A DNA stretch of 64,000 nucleotides from Arachnia propionica. Lineage in GTDB: Bacteria > Actinomycetota > Actinomycetes > Propionibacteriales > Propionibacteriaceae. Below, one piece after another: positions 1 to 8,612 of the stretch (position 1 is its first letter; each line of letters begins with the position of its first letter). The stretch spans positions 1 to 64,000 of the forward strand of contig NZ_RQYT01000015.1 of the NCBI RefSeq assembly GCF_003932785.1. The letters are read 5' to 3'. The notes below the pieces were generated by a model, which saw only the letters and a program-made list of their open reading frames with translations, had not been told where the DNA came from and searched no databases. A program made the position numbers and the translations under genes.

Positions 1-2
1 TG

Positions 3-1478
3 GTGAAACTGTTGGAGCCGCTGCCGGACGCGGCCGAGGTGCTGGCTCAAGGACTGACCCATGAGCACGTGGATGTGCAGCGGGCGGTGGTTGCGTCCCT
101 GAAGCGCCTGGGGCGTGAGGACCTGGCCGATGCCGGCGGGCTGTCCCCGGTCGTCGCTGCAGAGATCGGCGTGGAAATGAACCCGACCGAAACCCGGCAG
201 GCCACTGCGGTGGTGGACCGTCCGGCCCGGCCCGTGGTGCCCTTCACCGATGAGGACGCCCTGGAGCGGGTAGCCGCCCTGGTGGAGGACGGAGGCGACC
301 CCGTCGAACTGGAGCTGGCGCTGGCATGGTTCGCCGGGACCGAGAGTCCCGGGGAGAGGCTCGCCCCGCTCAGGAAGCGAGTCAAGGGCGCGCTGACGCC
401 GCTCCTGCAGGCGGCCTTCAACCTGCCGCCTGAGGTGGGCGCTGAACCGTGGCCCTTCGGGGAGGTCCCGGCCGTGCCGTCCTCGGTGGCACAGGCACTG
501 TGGCACCAGCGAATTGCGGAGGTCGCGGCGGTCGTCGCCGGGAAGGAACCCCGACGGCCGTTGCTGGCGACTCCTTCGGATTCCCACGGCTTCGTCGAGG
601 GCAGCGCCTTCCTCGACCGACTGTCGCAGGCTCGGGCCAGCCTCGGTGACGGTGTGGACCTGCGGCTCCGATGCCCGGGCGATCTGGTGCAGGCGGGGTT
701 CAGGCTGACCGAGCCGGATCGCCTCCGGGCAGAACAGGTCCTCGGATTCTCGTTGCCCGGCCCCTCGTCACGGCTCAACGTGGTGTGGGTCGGGAAGGAG
801 AGTGACGAGAGGAAGCCGAACGGGGAACCCGAGGTCACCTGGTGGCGGGCACGAATGAGCTGCGAGCCGGAGCCGACCGAACCCCATCCCGTCGAAGGGT
901 GGAATCACCTCAACGGGGACGTGCTGCCCTTCGCCCTCGTCGATCCGAGCAGCACCGCCTATCTCGTCGCCGCGACGATCGAGACCGCCATGTTCGGTGT
1001 GACGGACTTCCCGTCGCAGGTTCCCCGAGCGTTGAGGTTCCTCCGGGAGCAGAACGGTCGCTGGGCACCCGAGACCGCACAACTGCTCGCCCTTGCCATG
1101 TCCGCCCAGCGGGCGGAGACCCGCACGCTGGCCGCGGAACTGCTCGCAGAGAGCATCCCCGGGCGCCTCGGTGCGGCTGAGACCGCCGAGGGGATGGCAG
1201 CGACGGTGATGTTGTGCAAGGTCAACCGTTGGGCCTCATCCCTGTCGGATGCGGCCAGCATCAACGCGGGATCGGTGATCGACCTGCTGACCGCCCTGCT
1301 GCCCAGGTTGGATCCGGGACTGCGTGGCATCGGCGGGCTCATGCAGCTGTTGCTGGACGAGCAGCTGCGTGTGGGGCGTCTCACCGAGGATGAGACCCTG
1401 CGGGAGTGGCTGGCGGGGTTCACGGGTTCCTCGGCTGCCGCACGCTGTGCCAAGGCCCTGCTGGCCGCCGTCCCCTGA
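3..1478 (+). CDS. Alpha-solenoid-like protein of unknown function, 5' end cut by window
   Basis: The reading frame is open at the left edge, so the true start is probably upstream; the GTG at position 3 is only the first in-frame start seen. The visible 491 residues end in TGA. The N-terminal part (residues 1-45) reads like a HEAT-type helical repeat, with a phrase typical of repeat units (HEHVDVQRAVVASLKRLG). The C-terminal third is again helix-rich and leucine/alanine-rich. No catalytic motif, signal peptide or membrane segment is visible. The pattern is reminiscent of the DUF6493-type solenoid proteins of actinobacteria, but I cannot confirm that from sequence alone. The next gene converges on it with 6 nt between stop codons and no obvious terminator. 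Confidence 0.6.
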   Translation: MKLLEPLPDAAEVLAQGLTHEHVDVQRAVVASLKRLGREDLADAGGLSPVVAAEIGVEMNPTETRQATAVVDRPARPVVPFTDEDALERVAALVEDGGDPVELELALAWFAGTESPGERLAPLRKRVKGALTPLLQAAFNLPPEVGAEPWPFGEVPAVPSSVAQALWHQRIAEVAAVVAGKEPRRPLLATPSDSHGFVEGSAFLDRLSQARASLGDGVDLRLRCPGDLVQAGFRLTEPDRLRAEQVLGFSLPGPSSRLNVVWVGKESDERKPNGEPEVTWWRARMSCEPEPTEPHPVEGWNHLNGDVLPFALVDPSSTAYLVAATIETAMFGVTDFPSQVPRALRFLREQNGRWAPETAQLLALAMSAQRAETRTLAAELLAESIPGRLGAAETAEGMAATVMLCKVNRWASSLSDAASINAGSVIDLLTALLPRLDPGLRGIGGLMQLLLDEQLRVGRLTEDETLREWLAGFTGSSAAARCAKALLAAVP

Positions 1479-1484
1479 CCCGGG

Positions 1485-3728
1485 TCAGTAGGGCTCGGTG
1501 AACAGTCGATCAGCTCCCCGCTGGTGGAGCAGCCTCGTGGCGTCCTCGATCATGCCCGGCGACCCGCACAGGTACACGTCCGTCGTCTCCCAGTCGAGGT
1601 CCAGCTTCGTCAACTCCGTGGTCACCCTGCCGTGCCTGGCCCCGGGCACGGCCTCGCGGCTGATGCAGCGGATGGTGGAGGGAAGGGGATCGACGAGCAT
1701 CGTCGTGAGATCCTCCTGGGCCGTCCGGCACCCGAACAGCAGCAGGTCCTCGTCCCTCATGCCATCGGCGAACATCGGCAGGAACGGGGCCAGCCCCGTC
1801 CCCGTCGCCACGAACAGTCGGCGTCTCCGTGACCGCGCCGCGACGAACCGGCCCAGCGGTAGCTCCACCCGCGTCGTCGTCCCCGGCGTCGCGGCACGGA
1901 CGAAACGCGACCCGGCGCCGCCCGAGGCGGTGCTGATGAGCAGCCTCAGCCTTCCCTCCCGGAGTGAGACGATCGAGTAGTCGCGCCACTCGTGGTCCCC
2001 GACCAGCAGTCGCGCGAACTGCCCGGCCTGCCATGGCCCCACCTCGCCCTCCAGCGCCAGGGTGAGTTCCCTCACGGTCGGGGTCAGGTCCAGGACCTCG
2101 ACGACGGTGGCGACGTACCTGTCCTCGGGCAGGGGGGTGTCCCTCAGGTTCGCGACGCGTCCCTCCCGCACCGCCTTCATGATCGTGGGGTAGCCGCGGG
2201 GCCCCAGCACCTGGCCCGCCGCGGCGGCGCCGCCCATGAGGGCGCCGACCACGCCGAGGCTCATCGTGTCCTGGCCCGACAGGAACAGACCGCGGATCGG
2301 GGTGGCCGGCCCCAGACGCCGGGCCCGCAGCCGAGCGGGCGTTGCGGGAATCCCGAAGAAGGCGCCCCGCGGGTGGGCCGTGTAGTGCTCCGCCGTCAGA
2401 GGAGTGGACACCTCCACGTGATCCACCAGGTCCCGGAAACCCGGCAGGACCCGTTCCGCGAGATCCAGCAGCCCATCGGCGATGCGCTGCTTCAGGGCGT
2501 CGTAGTCCGCGCCGCGGTTGCCCTTCGCGGCGTCCTGCCACTGCCTGAAGGCGGAGAACGGAGCGCTCGTGACGATCTCCGCGGTGTGGACCGCCTGGCC
2601 GGCCTTCACCGACGGGAAGGAGATGAACCCCTCCGTGGCCCTGCCCTCGAGGAGATTGCGGGTGTGGGTGGCCTCGTCGTCGTGGTGGTAGTCGCCGAAC
2701 ACCCGGATGCTCGACCCGTCCACCCCGATCGACGCCGGGTCCTCCCGGAACCGGACATAGGCGACCACGGCCGAGTCGCCCACTCCCAGCTGTTCGATCT
2801 GGGTACGTGTCGGTTTCAGCAGGTTGCCGATCGCCCCCTTCGTCGGGAGCAGCTGGGTGAACGTCGTCCTGGCCCCGATGCCGGAGACCACCACAGGGGC
2901 CCGGTACACCACCTCCGGTTCCCCGGGTTGCCGCAGGTCCCGGGCCCGCACCCCGACGGCACGTCCCTCGTCCAGGAGGATCTCCAGGACCTCCTGCCCG
3001 ACGCGCACCTGGCCGCCCGCAGCCTCGATCCCCGCCTCGAAGGTTCGGGCGATCCGGGCGCTGCCCCCGGCCGGGAACCACGCGCCCTTGAGGTAGTGCT
3101 CGAAGATCAGGGCGTGGATGGCGAACGCGCTCTTGGCCGGGGGGACCCCGTAGTCGCCCCACTGGCTCGCGAGCAACGCCCTCAGGCGGATGTCACGGAC
3201 GTTGCGGTCCAGCCATTGCTGCGTCGTCATCGTCCCGAGCCGCTGGGTCAATCGCTGCACCGACCGCATTGCTGCGGCCACCGGGGCGGGCATCATCCCC
3301 TGCATGAAGCCCAACTGGATCCAGCGACGCGCCTTCGTGATGTCGGCGAACCAGCGGGAGATCGCGACCTTCTCGTCGGGAAAGAGTTCGACGAGTCGTG
3401 ACCAGTACTCGTGCTCATCAGCGATCGGGCGCAGCTCGAAGTCGGGGTAGACGTACCGGTCGAACTCCTCCGGCATCCGGTTCCAGACCAGCTGCCCCCC
3501 TGACAGGTAGTCGGACAGGAGGCGTGGATCCTCACCCGGGGACATCGCCCCGACGTAGTGGACCCCGACATCCCAGGAGGCGCCACCTCGTCGGAAGGTG
3601 TGCGTCTGGCCCCCCGGTTCGGTGTGGCGTTCCAGGACCAGCACCCGCATTCCCGCGACCCCTGCCAGGAGCCCGGCGGTGGTGAGACCGCCGATCCCGG
3701 AGCCGATCACGATCACGTCGTAGGACAC
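1485..3728 (-). CDS. CrtISO-like FAD oxidoreductase fused to a ferredoxin/flavin reductase module
   Basis: A 747-residue two-part flavoprotein. Residues 1 to about 505 form an amine-oxidase/phytoene-desaturase type flavoenzyme related to carotenoid isomerase and retinol saturase: the dinucleotide motif GSGIGG is at residues 9-14 and the C-terminal FAD motif (GLFLSGQDTMSLGVVGA) closes this half. From about residue 530 to the end is an FNR-like module with the flavin motif RDYS, the pyridine-nucleotide loop GTGLAPF (about residue 640) and the terminal YLCGSPGMI motif. The start chosen is GTG at 3728 because it has a strong AAGGAGG ribosome site directly upstream and begins right before the FAD fold; a longer frame to 3794 lacks this. 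The fusion suggests the enzyme feeds itself electrons from NAD(P)H. The substrate is unknown; a carotenoid or isoprenoid is possible. Confidence 0.8.
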   Translation of the reverse strand: MSYDVIVIGSGIGGLTTAGLLAGVAGMRVLVLERHTEPGGQTHTFRRGGASWDVGVHYVGAMSPGEDPRLLSDYLSGGQLVWNRMPEEFDRYVYPDFELRPIADEHEYWSRLVELFPDEKVAISRWFADITKARRWIQLGFMQGMMPAPVAAAMRSVQRLTQRLGTMTTQQWLDRNVRDIRLRALLASQWGDYGVPPAKSAFAIHALIFEHYLKGAWFPAGGSARIARTFEAGIEAAGGQVRVGQEVLEILLDEGRAVGVRARDLRQPGEPEVVYRAPVVVSGIGARTTFTQLLPTKGAIGNLLKPTRTQIEQLGVGDSAVVAYVRFREDPASIGVDGSSIRVFGDYHHDDEATHTRNLLEGRATEGFISFPSVKAGQAVHTAEIVTSAPFSAFRQWQDAAKGNRGADYDALKQRIADGLLDLAERVLPGFRDLVDHVEVSTPLTAEHYTAHPRGAFFGIPATPARLRARRLGPATPIRGLFLSGQDTMSLGVVGALMGGAAAAGQVLGPRGYPTIMKAVREGRVANLRDTPLPEDRYVATVVEVLDLTPTVRELTLALEGEVGPWQAGQFARLLVGDHEWRDYSIVSLREGRLRLLISTASGGAGSRFVRAATPGTTTRVELPLGRFVAARSRRRRLFVATGTGLAPFLPMFADGMRDEDLLLFGCRTAQEDLTTMLVDPLPSTIRCISREAVPGARHGRVTTELTKLDLDWETTDVYLCGSPGMIEDATRLLHQRGADRLFTEPY

Positions 3729-3778
3729 GGAACCTCCTTGTTCGGTCACCTGGACCGGGACGGCGTTTGGGGGCGGCG

Positions 3779-3807
3779 GGTATCGTTGCATCATCTGCTG
3801 AGGGCAA
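3779..3807 (-). promoter_or_regulatory. Candidate sigma-70-type promoter for the flavoprotein fusion
   Basis: On the minus strand TTGCCC (3802-3807) and GATACC (3779-3784) are 17 nt apart, a good -35/-10 arrangement about 50 nt upstream of the GTG start at 3728. The -35 region also contains GGGCAACCTA on the plus strand, which resembles one half of an iron-box palindrome, but the other half is missing. Confidence 0.4.
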
Positions 3808-3964
3808 CCTAGGAGGAATCGGCACGGGAATCAAGACCCGGGCCGGTGCCACGTGGGTCAGCAGAGTCGACATGGCCATGGAGCGGACCCGTTCCTGCGT
3901 CGGTCGGAGGCGCCCTGGCCGTCCGGGGAACCCGCACGGTAAGACATCCTTAAGGAGAAGACGT

Positions 3965-4183
3965 ATGGGCATCGAGAACAACATCCAGGAAGGCGTCGGC
4001 AAGGCCAAGGAGGCCGTCGGCGAGGCCATCGGCAACGAGGAGCTCCGCAGGGACGGTGCTGCTGACCGTACCGAGGGTGGCCTCGGACAGATCGTCGACA
4101 AGGCCAAGGAGGGCCTGGGTGACCTCGCCTCCGGCGTTGCCGACAAGGTCGAGGAGATCAAGGACAAGTTCACCAACAAGTGA
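3965..4183 (+). CDS. CsbD family stress-response protein
   Basis: A 72-residue, highly charged protein rich in Lys, Glu, Ala and Gly. The start MGIENNIQEGVGKAKEAVGE and the segment GLGQIVDKAKEGLGDLA match the CsbD family of small general-stress proteins, which form amphipathic helices; their molecular role is poorly known. Start ATG at 3965 is supported by a TAAGGAGAAG ribosome site 4-12 nt upstream; the longer open frame begins with arginine/glycine-rich residues unlike the family. The gene stands alone, with a divergent flavoprotein gene upstream and a strong terminator immediately downstream, so it is probably a monocistronic stress gene. Confidence 0.9.
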   Translation: MGIENNIQEGVGKAKEAVGEAIGNEELRRDGAADRTEGGLGQIVDKAKEGLGDLASGVADKVEEIKDKFTNK

Positions 4184-4193
4184 GTGAACCGAC

Positions 4194-4230
4194 GGGGCGG
4201 TGGCCGATCCATGGCTGCCGCCCCGCTTTT
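4194..4230 (+). terminator. Rho-independent terminator after the CsbD gene
   Basis: A 12-pair stem (4194-4205 with 4213-4224, two G-U pairs) closes a 7-nt loop and is followed by GCTTTT. It lies 10 nt after the CsbD stop and separates that gene from the ABC operon. Confidence 0.8.
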
Positions 4231-4256
4231 CCTCCTGGCGACGAGATGGGGGCGCC

Positions 4257-5084
4257 ATGATCCAGTTCGACAACGTCACCAAGACCTACCCTGACGGCAG
4301 CGTCGCTGTCGGGGGCATCAGCCTCCACGTACCCGAGGGCTCCACGACGGTCCTCCTCGGATCCTCCGGATCCGGCAAGACCACCCTCCTGCGCATGGTC
4401 AACGCGATGGTGCAACCCACGTCCGGACGGGTTCTCGTTGCGGGCGAGGACGTCGCGGGGCGTGATCCCGTGGCCCTGCGTAGATCCATCGGCTACGTCC
4501 TCCAGGACGGGGGACTGTTCCCGCACCGTCGCGTCATCGACAACATCGCGACCGTCCCCCTGCTCGAGGGAACCCCCAGAACCCAGGCCCATGCCCGGGC
4601 CATGGAGCTGTTGGAACTCGTCGGTCTCGACGCGGGGCTGGCCAGGCGGTTCCCCAATCAGCTGTCCGGCGGGCAGCGGCAGCGTGTCGGAGTGGCGCGT
4701 GCCCTGGCGAACCATCCTCGCCTCCTCCTCATGGATGAGCCCTTCGGTGCCCTCGACCCGCTGGTTCGGGCGGATCTGCAGCAGGAACTCATCGACCTCC
4801 AACACCGACTCGGGACCACGATCCTCTTCGTCACCCACGACGTGGAGGAGGCCTTCCTGCTCGGGGACCAGGTTGCGGTGCTGCGCCCTGGGGGGATCCT
4901 CGCCGCCATGGGGACCCCTGCTGATCTCATGCTCTCTGAGGACGACTTCGTGGCCAGGTTCGTCGGGACCGGTCAACGACGGCGACGCCTCACCACGGTG
5001 GAGCGCCACGGGCGGGTCGTGGTGATCGACGGTGACGGCCGTCCCGTCGGCACCCTCGCGCAGGAAAGCGGGTCGTGCCCTTGA
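4257..5084 (+). CDS. Osmoprotectant (betaine/choline/carnitine-type) ABC transporter ATPase
   Basis: 275-residue ABC ATPase, first gene of a four-gene importer operon. It has Walker A (GSSGSGKTT), the signature LSGGQRQRVGVARAL, Walker B (LLLMDEPFGALD) and the switch histidine in FVTHDVEEA. The combination with two OpuCB/OpuCD-type permeases and an OpuCC-type lipoprotein assigns it to the osmoprotectant-uptake (OpuC/ProV-like) group rather than amino-acid transporters. ATG at 4257 is chosen because it begins exactly at the conserved MIQFDNVTKTYPDG start; an in-frame start at 4200 would lie in the preceding terminator. The C-terminal 60 residues after the ATPase core are short and lack a complete CBS pair, unlike classical OpuCA. 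It overlaps the next gene by 10 nt. Confidence 0.88.
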   Translation: MIQFDNVTKTYPDGSVAVGGISLHVPEGSTTVLLGSSGSGKTTLLRMVNAMVQPTSGRVLVAGEDVAGRDPVALRRSIGYVLQDGGLFPHRRVIDNIATVPLLEGTPRTQAHARAMELLELVGLDAGLARRFPNQLSGGQRQRVGVARALANHPRLLLMDEPFGALDPLVRADLQQELIDLQHRLGTTILFVTHDVEEAFLLGDQVAVLRPGGILAAMGTPADLMLSEDDFVARFVGTGQRRRRLTTVERHGRVVVIDGDGRPVGTLAQESGSCP

Positions 5085-5722
5085 GGTGGCTCTCCCAGAA
5101 CTGGGGACTGACCCTCGAGCTGCTCGTCGATCACGTCCTCCTGGCGGGGGCGGCCATCCTGGCCGCCACCCTCATCGCCATCCCCTTGGGAAGGCTGGCC
5201 GCCACACGACCCCGCTCGGGGGGTGCGTTGCTTGTCGCCCTCTCCCTCATCTATGCGATTCCCTCTCTGCCGTTGCTCGTCATCGTGCCCGTCATCGTCG
5301 GGATCCCCGTCCGTTCCGGACTGAACATGGTGATCGTGCTGACCCTCTACGGGGTCGCGGTGCTCGTGGCCCAGGTGGCGGAGGCTTTCCGTGGCCTCCC
5401 CAGGGAGGTCATGCTGGCAGCCGATGCCGTCGGGGTGGGGCGGTGGCGTCGCTTCTGGGGCGTGGAGCTGCCGCTTGCGGTGCCGGTCCTGGTGGCGGGG
5501 CTCCGGGTGGTGTCAGCGTCGACGGTCTCGCTGGTCACGGTCGGTGCCCTCGTCGGGGTCCGGTCGTTGGGCTTCCTGTTCACTGACGGGTTCCAGAGAC
5601 GCATCGTCGAGGAGCAGGTCGTGGGGGTCGTGGCGACGCTGCTGCTGGCACTCGTGCTCGACCTGCTGCTGGTCGGGCTGGGTCGGCTCCTCACCCCCTG
5701 GGCGAGGAGGGCGGCGGCATGA
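5075..5722 (+). CDS. Osmoprotectant ABC transporter permease (first)
   Basis: 215-residue inner-membrane permease with about five to six hydrophobic segments and the EAA-type loop region near residues 108-135 (EVMLAADAVGVGRWRRFWGVELPL, split here into its key part AADAVGVGRWRRF). It belongs to the BPD_transp_1 family and most resembles OpuCB/OpuCD. The GTG start at 5075 lies inside the end of the ATPase gene, so translation is probably coupled. It presumably forms the channel together with the following permease. Confidence 0.85.
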   Translation: MPLRWLSQNWGLTLELLVDHVLLAGAAILAATLIAIPLGRLAATRPRSGGALLVALSLIYAIPSLPLLVIVPVIVGIPVRSGLNMVIVLTLYGVAVLVAQVAEAFRGLPREVMLAADAVGVGRWRRFWGVELPLAVPVLVAGLRVVSASTVSLVTVGALVGVRSLGFLFTDGFQRRIVEEQVVGVVATLLLALVLDLLLVGLGRLLTPWARRAAA

Positions 5723-6402
5723 ACCTCTTCATCGAGGCGTTGGCATGGCTGTTCGACCCCGCTCATCTCGGGACCATCGGCCGCCGTGTGACGGAGCATC
5801 TCCTGTTCACCCTCGCGGTGGTGGCTGCCTCCGCGATCATCGCCCTGCCGTTGGGGATCCTCATCGGTCACACGAGACGCGGTGCCGTTGCGGTGCCGTT
5901 GCTGACATCGGCGGCACGTGCGCTGCCGACGCTCGGCCTGTTGACCCTCGTCGGACTCTGGCTCGGTATCGGGGTCCAGGGTCCCTTCCTGGCACTTCTC
6001 GTCCTGGCCCTGCCGCCGATGCTCGCGGGAGCCTATGCGGGGGTCGGAGGCGCCGACCCGGTGACGGTGGACGCGGCGCGGGCCCTCGGGCTGAGTGAAC
6101 GCCAGGTGCTGACCCAGGTCGAACTCCCGGCGGCGGCTCCGCTCATCGTGGAGGGGATCCGTTCGACGACATTGCAGGTCGTCGCGACGGCGACCCTCGC
6201 CGCATACAACGCGGACGTGGGGCTGGGGCGCTTCCTGTTCGCCGGACTCAAGACTCGCGACTATGCACAGATGCTCGGTGGGGCAGTGCTCGTGGTCGTG
6301 CTGGCGCTTGTGCTGGACCTGTTGCTGGTCCTGCTCAAGCGTGCAGCGATCCGCTTGGCTGATCCCAGCCGGGCGACCCGGATGAAAGGGGAAACCCGAT
6401 GA
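5719..6402 (+). CDS. Osmoprotectant ABC transporter permease (second)
   Basis: 227-residue permease with an N-terminal membrane segment around residues 29-50 and four or more further segments. The cytoplasmic EAA loop (DAARALGLSERQVLTQVELP) is near residues 116-135. It is a paralogue of the upstream permease and with it would form the heterodimeric membrane channel. The ATG overlaps the upstream TGA by 4 nt, and its own stop overlaps the next ATG, so the operon is tightly translationally coupled. Confidence 0.85.
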   Translation: MNLFIEALAWLFDPAHLGTIGRRVTEHLLFTLAVVAASAIIALPLGILIGHTRRGAVAVPLLTSAARALPTLGLLTLVGLWLGIGVQGPFLALLVLALPPMLAGAYAGVGGADPVTVDAARALGLSERQVLTQVELPAAAPLIVEGIRSTTLQVVATATLAAYNADVGLGRFLFAGLKTRDYAQMLGGAVLVVVLALVLDLLLVLLKRAAIRLADPSRATRMKGETR

Positions 6403-7295
6403 GACGCAGGACCTGTCTGTTCCTCGCAGCGGCAGCCGTCACCCTCGCGGGCTGCGGCACCGCGGCCCAGCTCGAAGGGGGAGAGCAGGGCACGTCGACA
6501 CTCGTCGTCGGTTCGCAGGACTACTACTCGAACGAGATCATCGCAGAGGTCTATGCCCTTGCCCTGGAGGACGGCGGCTACGAGGTGAAGCGGCAGCTCC
6601 GGATCGGACAACGGGAGGTCTATGTGCCCGATCTGCAGGCGGGCCGCATCGACGTCTTCCCCGAGTACAGCGGCAATCTGCTGCAGCACTTCGATCCCGA
6701 CACCGAGGCGAGGCTCGCCGAGGACGTGACGACGGGGCTGGCGGAGGCCCTGCCGCAGGGGCTGCGGGCCCTCACGTTCGCCCCCGCCACCGATCAGGAC
6801 TCCTACGTGGTGACCAAGGAGTTCGCCGAGACCCACTCCCTGACGCAGATCGGGGACCTGGCCGGGGTGCCGGGCATCATCCTCGGGGGCAACTCGGAGT
6901 TGGAGTCCAGGCCCTACGGCCCGAAGGGGCTCAAGGCCACCTATGGTGTCGAGGCCTCCTTCACCCCCATCGAGGACTCCGGGGGTGCGCTCACGGTGCG
7001 GGCGTTGCGTGACGGCCAGGTGAGCCTCGTCGACATCTACTCGGCCGACCCGGTGCTGACCGAACCCGATCTCGTGGTGCTCGAGGACCCCAAGGGGTTG
7101 TTCCTGACCTCGAATGTCGTCCCCATTGTCTCCGACAAGGTCGACGACAAGGCGGCGGCCATCCTGGACCGGGTCTCGGCGGCCCTGTCCCCGGAGGACC
7201 TGCGGGAGATGAACCAGCGATCCATCGCGGAACAGACCCCGGCGGCCACCATCGCCGCCGAGTGGTTGCGTGCCGAAGGGCTGATCGAGTCATAA
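6399..7295 (+). CDS. Osmoprotectant ABC transporter substrate-binding lipoprotein
   Basis: 298-residue lipoprotein. The signal peptide ends in the lipobox LAGC, giving Cys20 as the lipidated residue. The mature part starts with TLVVGSQDYYSNEIIAEVYA and contains DVFPEYSGNLLQHF, both characteristic of OpuAC/QAT-family glycine-betaine, choline or carnitine binders. It captures the solute outside the membrane for the two upstream permeases. ATG overlaps the preceding stop by 4 nt. A palindromic repeat starts immediately after its TAA stop. Confidence 0.88.
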   Translation: MRRRTCLFLAAAAVTLAGCGTAAQLEGGEQGTSTLVVGSQDYYSNEIIAEVYALALEDGGYEVKRQLRIGQREVYVPDLQAGRIDVFPEYSGNLLQHFDPDTEARLAEDVTTGLAEALPQGLRALTFAPATDQDSYVVTKEFAETHSLTQIGDLAGVPGIILGGNSELESRPYGPKGLKATYGVEASFTPIEDSGGALTVRALRDGQVSLVDIYSADPVLTEPDLVVLEDPKGLFLTSNVVPIVSDKVDDKAAAILDRVSAALSPEDLREMNQRSIAEQTPAATIAAEWLRAEGLIES

Positions 7296-7358
7296 GAGGG
7301 TGCGTGGTCAGGGGGACACCGGGGCGACCGCAGCGGATGCGCCTCTCCGCGCCCCTCT
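7296..7358. repeat. Dispersed palindromic repeat, short copy
   Basis: Begins directly after a TAA stop. The ends AGAGGG-T-GCGTGG and CCGCGCCCCTCT can pair (12 pairs with one bulged T). The inner block (ACCGGGGCGACCGCAGCGGA and following) is nearly identical to a block near 50784-50826, where the same two ends also occur. The hairpin may act as a terminator between the osmoprotectant operon and the luciferase-like gene. Confidence 0.6.
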
Positions 7359-7448
7359 AAGCCCTTGTGACGCCAATATCGGAGTGTCGGGAATGAACTC
7401 AGCCCCAAAGTGGTTTACCATTCAAACAGTTTTTCAGAGGAGAACACC

Positions 7449-8612
7449 ATGCAGTTCGGTATCTTCAGTGTTGGTGACGTGACCACCGACCCCACGACGG
7501 GGCGCACCCCCACGGAGCACGAGCGGATCAAGGCCACCGTCGAGGTCGCCAAGCTCGCCGAGGAGGTGGGTCTTGATGTGGTGGCCCTGGGGCAGCACCA
7601 CAACCCGCCCTTCGTGGCGAGCTCGCCCACCACCACCCTGGCCTACATCGGCGCCCAGACGAAGAAGATCCTGCTCTCGACCGCCACCACGCTCATCACC
7701 ACCACCGATCCGGTGCGCATCGCCGAGGACTACGGCACTCTTCAGCACCTCGTCGATGGCCGGATGGACCTCATGCTCGGGCGCGGCAACACCGGTCCCG
7801 TCTACCCGTGGTTCGGCAAGGACATCCGCGACGGCATCCAGCTGGCCGTGGAGAACTACGCCCTGCTGCGTCGCCTCTGGGACGAGGAGGTCGTGACCTG
7901 GGAGGGACGGTTCCGCACCCCGCTCCACGGCTTCACCACCACGCCTCAGCCCCTTGACGGCGTCTCCCCGTTCGTGTGGCACGGCTCCATCCGTAGCCCT
8001 GAGATCGCCGAGCAGGCCGCTTACTACGGCGACGGCTTCTTCTCCAATCACATCTTCTGGGGGCCCAGCCACACCCAGCGGATGGTCGAGCTCTACCGGC
8101 GCCGCTTCGCCCACTACGGACACGGCACCGAGAAGGAGGCCATCGTGGGTCTGGGCGGTCAGGTGTTCATGCGCAAGAACTCCCAGGACGCCGTCCGTGA
8201 GTTCCGGCCCTACTTCGACAACGCGCCGGTCTACGGTGGTGGCCCCTCGCTCGAGGAGTTCACCGCTCAGACCCCGCTGACCGTCGGCACCCCCGAGCAG
8301 GTCATCGAGAAGACGCTGCACTTCCGCGACTACGTCGGGGACTACCAGCGCCAGCTGTTCCTCATGGACCACGCCGGACTTCCCCTCAAGACGGTGCTGG
8401 AGCAGGTGGAACTTCTCGGCACCGAGGTCGTGCCCGTCCTCCGGCGTGAGTTCGAGGCGCTGCGCGCGCCCGGCGTCCCCGATGCCCCCACCCACGCCTC
8501 CCGCGTGGCGGCCCTGGGCGGCAAGGAGCCCGAGGAGGGACGCGCAGCCGTGGACCACTGGACGGGCACCAGGGCCGAAGAGGACAACGCGTCGGCTGCG
8601 GGGCGACTGTGA
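7449..8612 (+). CDS. LLM-class FMN-dependent luciferase-like monooxygenase (CE1758-type)
   Basis: 387-residue TIM-barrel flavoenzyme. It starts MQFGIFSVGDVT and contains ALGQHHNPPF and LMLGRGNTGPVYPWFG, typical of the bacterial luciferase-like group that uses reduced FMN and oxygen. The next gene encodes a matching FMN reductase and overlaps it by 4 nt; this gene pair is known from corynebacteria and relatives as the CE1758/CE1759 families. ATG at 7449 is preceded by AGAGGAG at good spacing, and the upstream frame is short and AT-rich, so this start is firm. The physiological substrate is not known. The last 40 residues are charged and look disordered. Confidence 0.85.
   Translation: MQFGIFSVGDVTTDPTTGRTPTEHERIKATVEVAKLAEEVGLDVVALGQHHNPPFVASSPTTTLAYIGAQTKKILLSTATTLITTTDPVRIAEDYGTLQHLVDGRMDLMLGRGNTGPVYPWFGKDIRDGIQLAVENYALLRRLWDEEVVTWEGRFRTPLHGFTTTPQPLDGVSPFVWHGSIRSPEIAEQAAYYGDGFFSNHIFWGPSHTQRMVELYRRRFAHYGHGTEKEAIVGLGGQVFMRKNSQDAVREFRPYFDNAPVYGGGPSLEEFTAQTPLTVGTPEQVIEKTLHFRDYVGDYQRQLFLMDHAGLPLKTVLEQVELLGTEVVPVLRREFEALRAPGVPDAPTHASRVAALGGKEPEEGRAAVDHWTGTRAEEDNASAAGRL

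Noticed and set aside
3802-3813. Iron-box half-site GGGCAACCTAGG before the flavoprotein gene
   Set aside because: Only one arm matches; the other arm lacks TTAGG, so I do not call an IdeR site.
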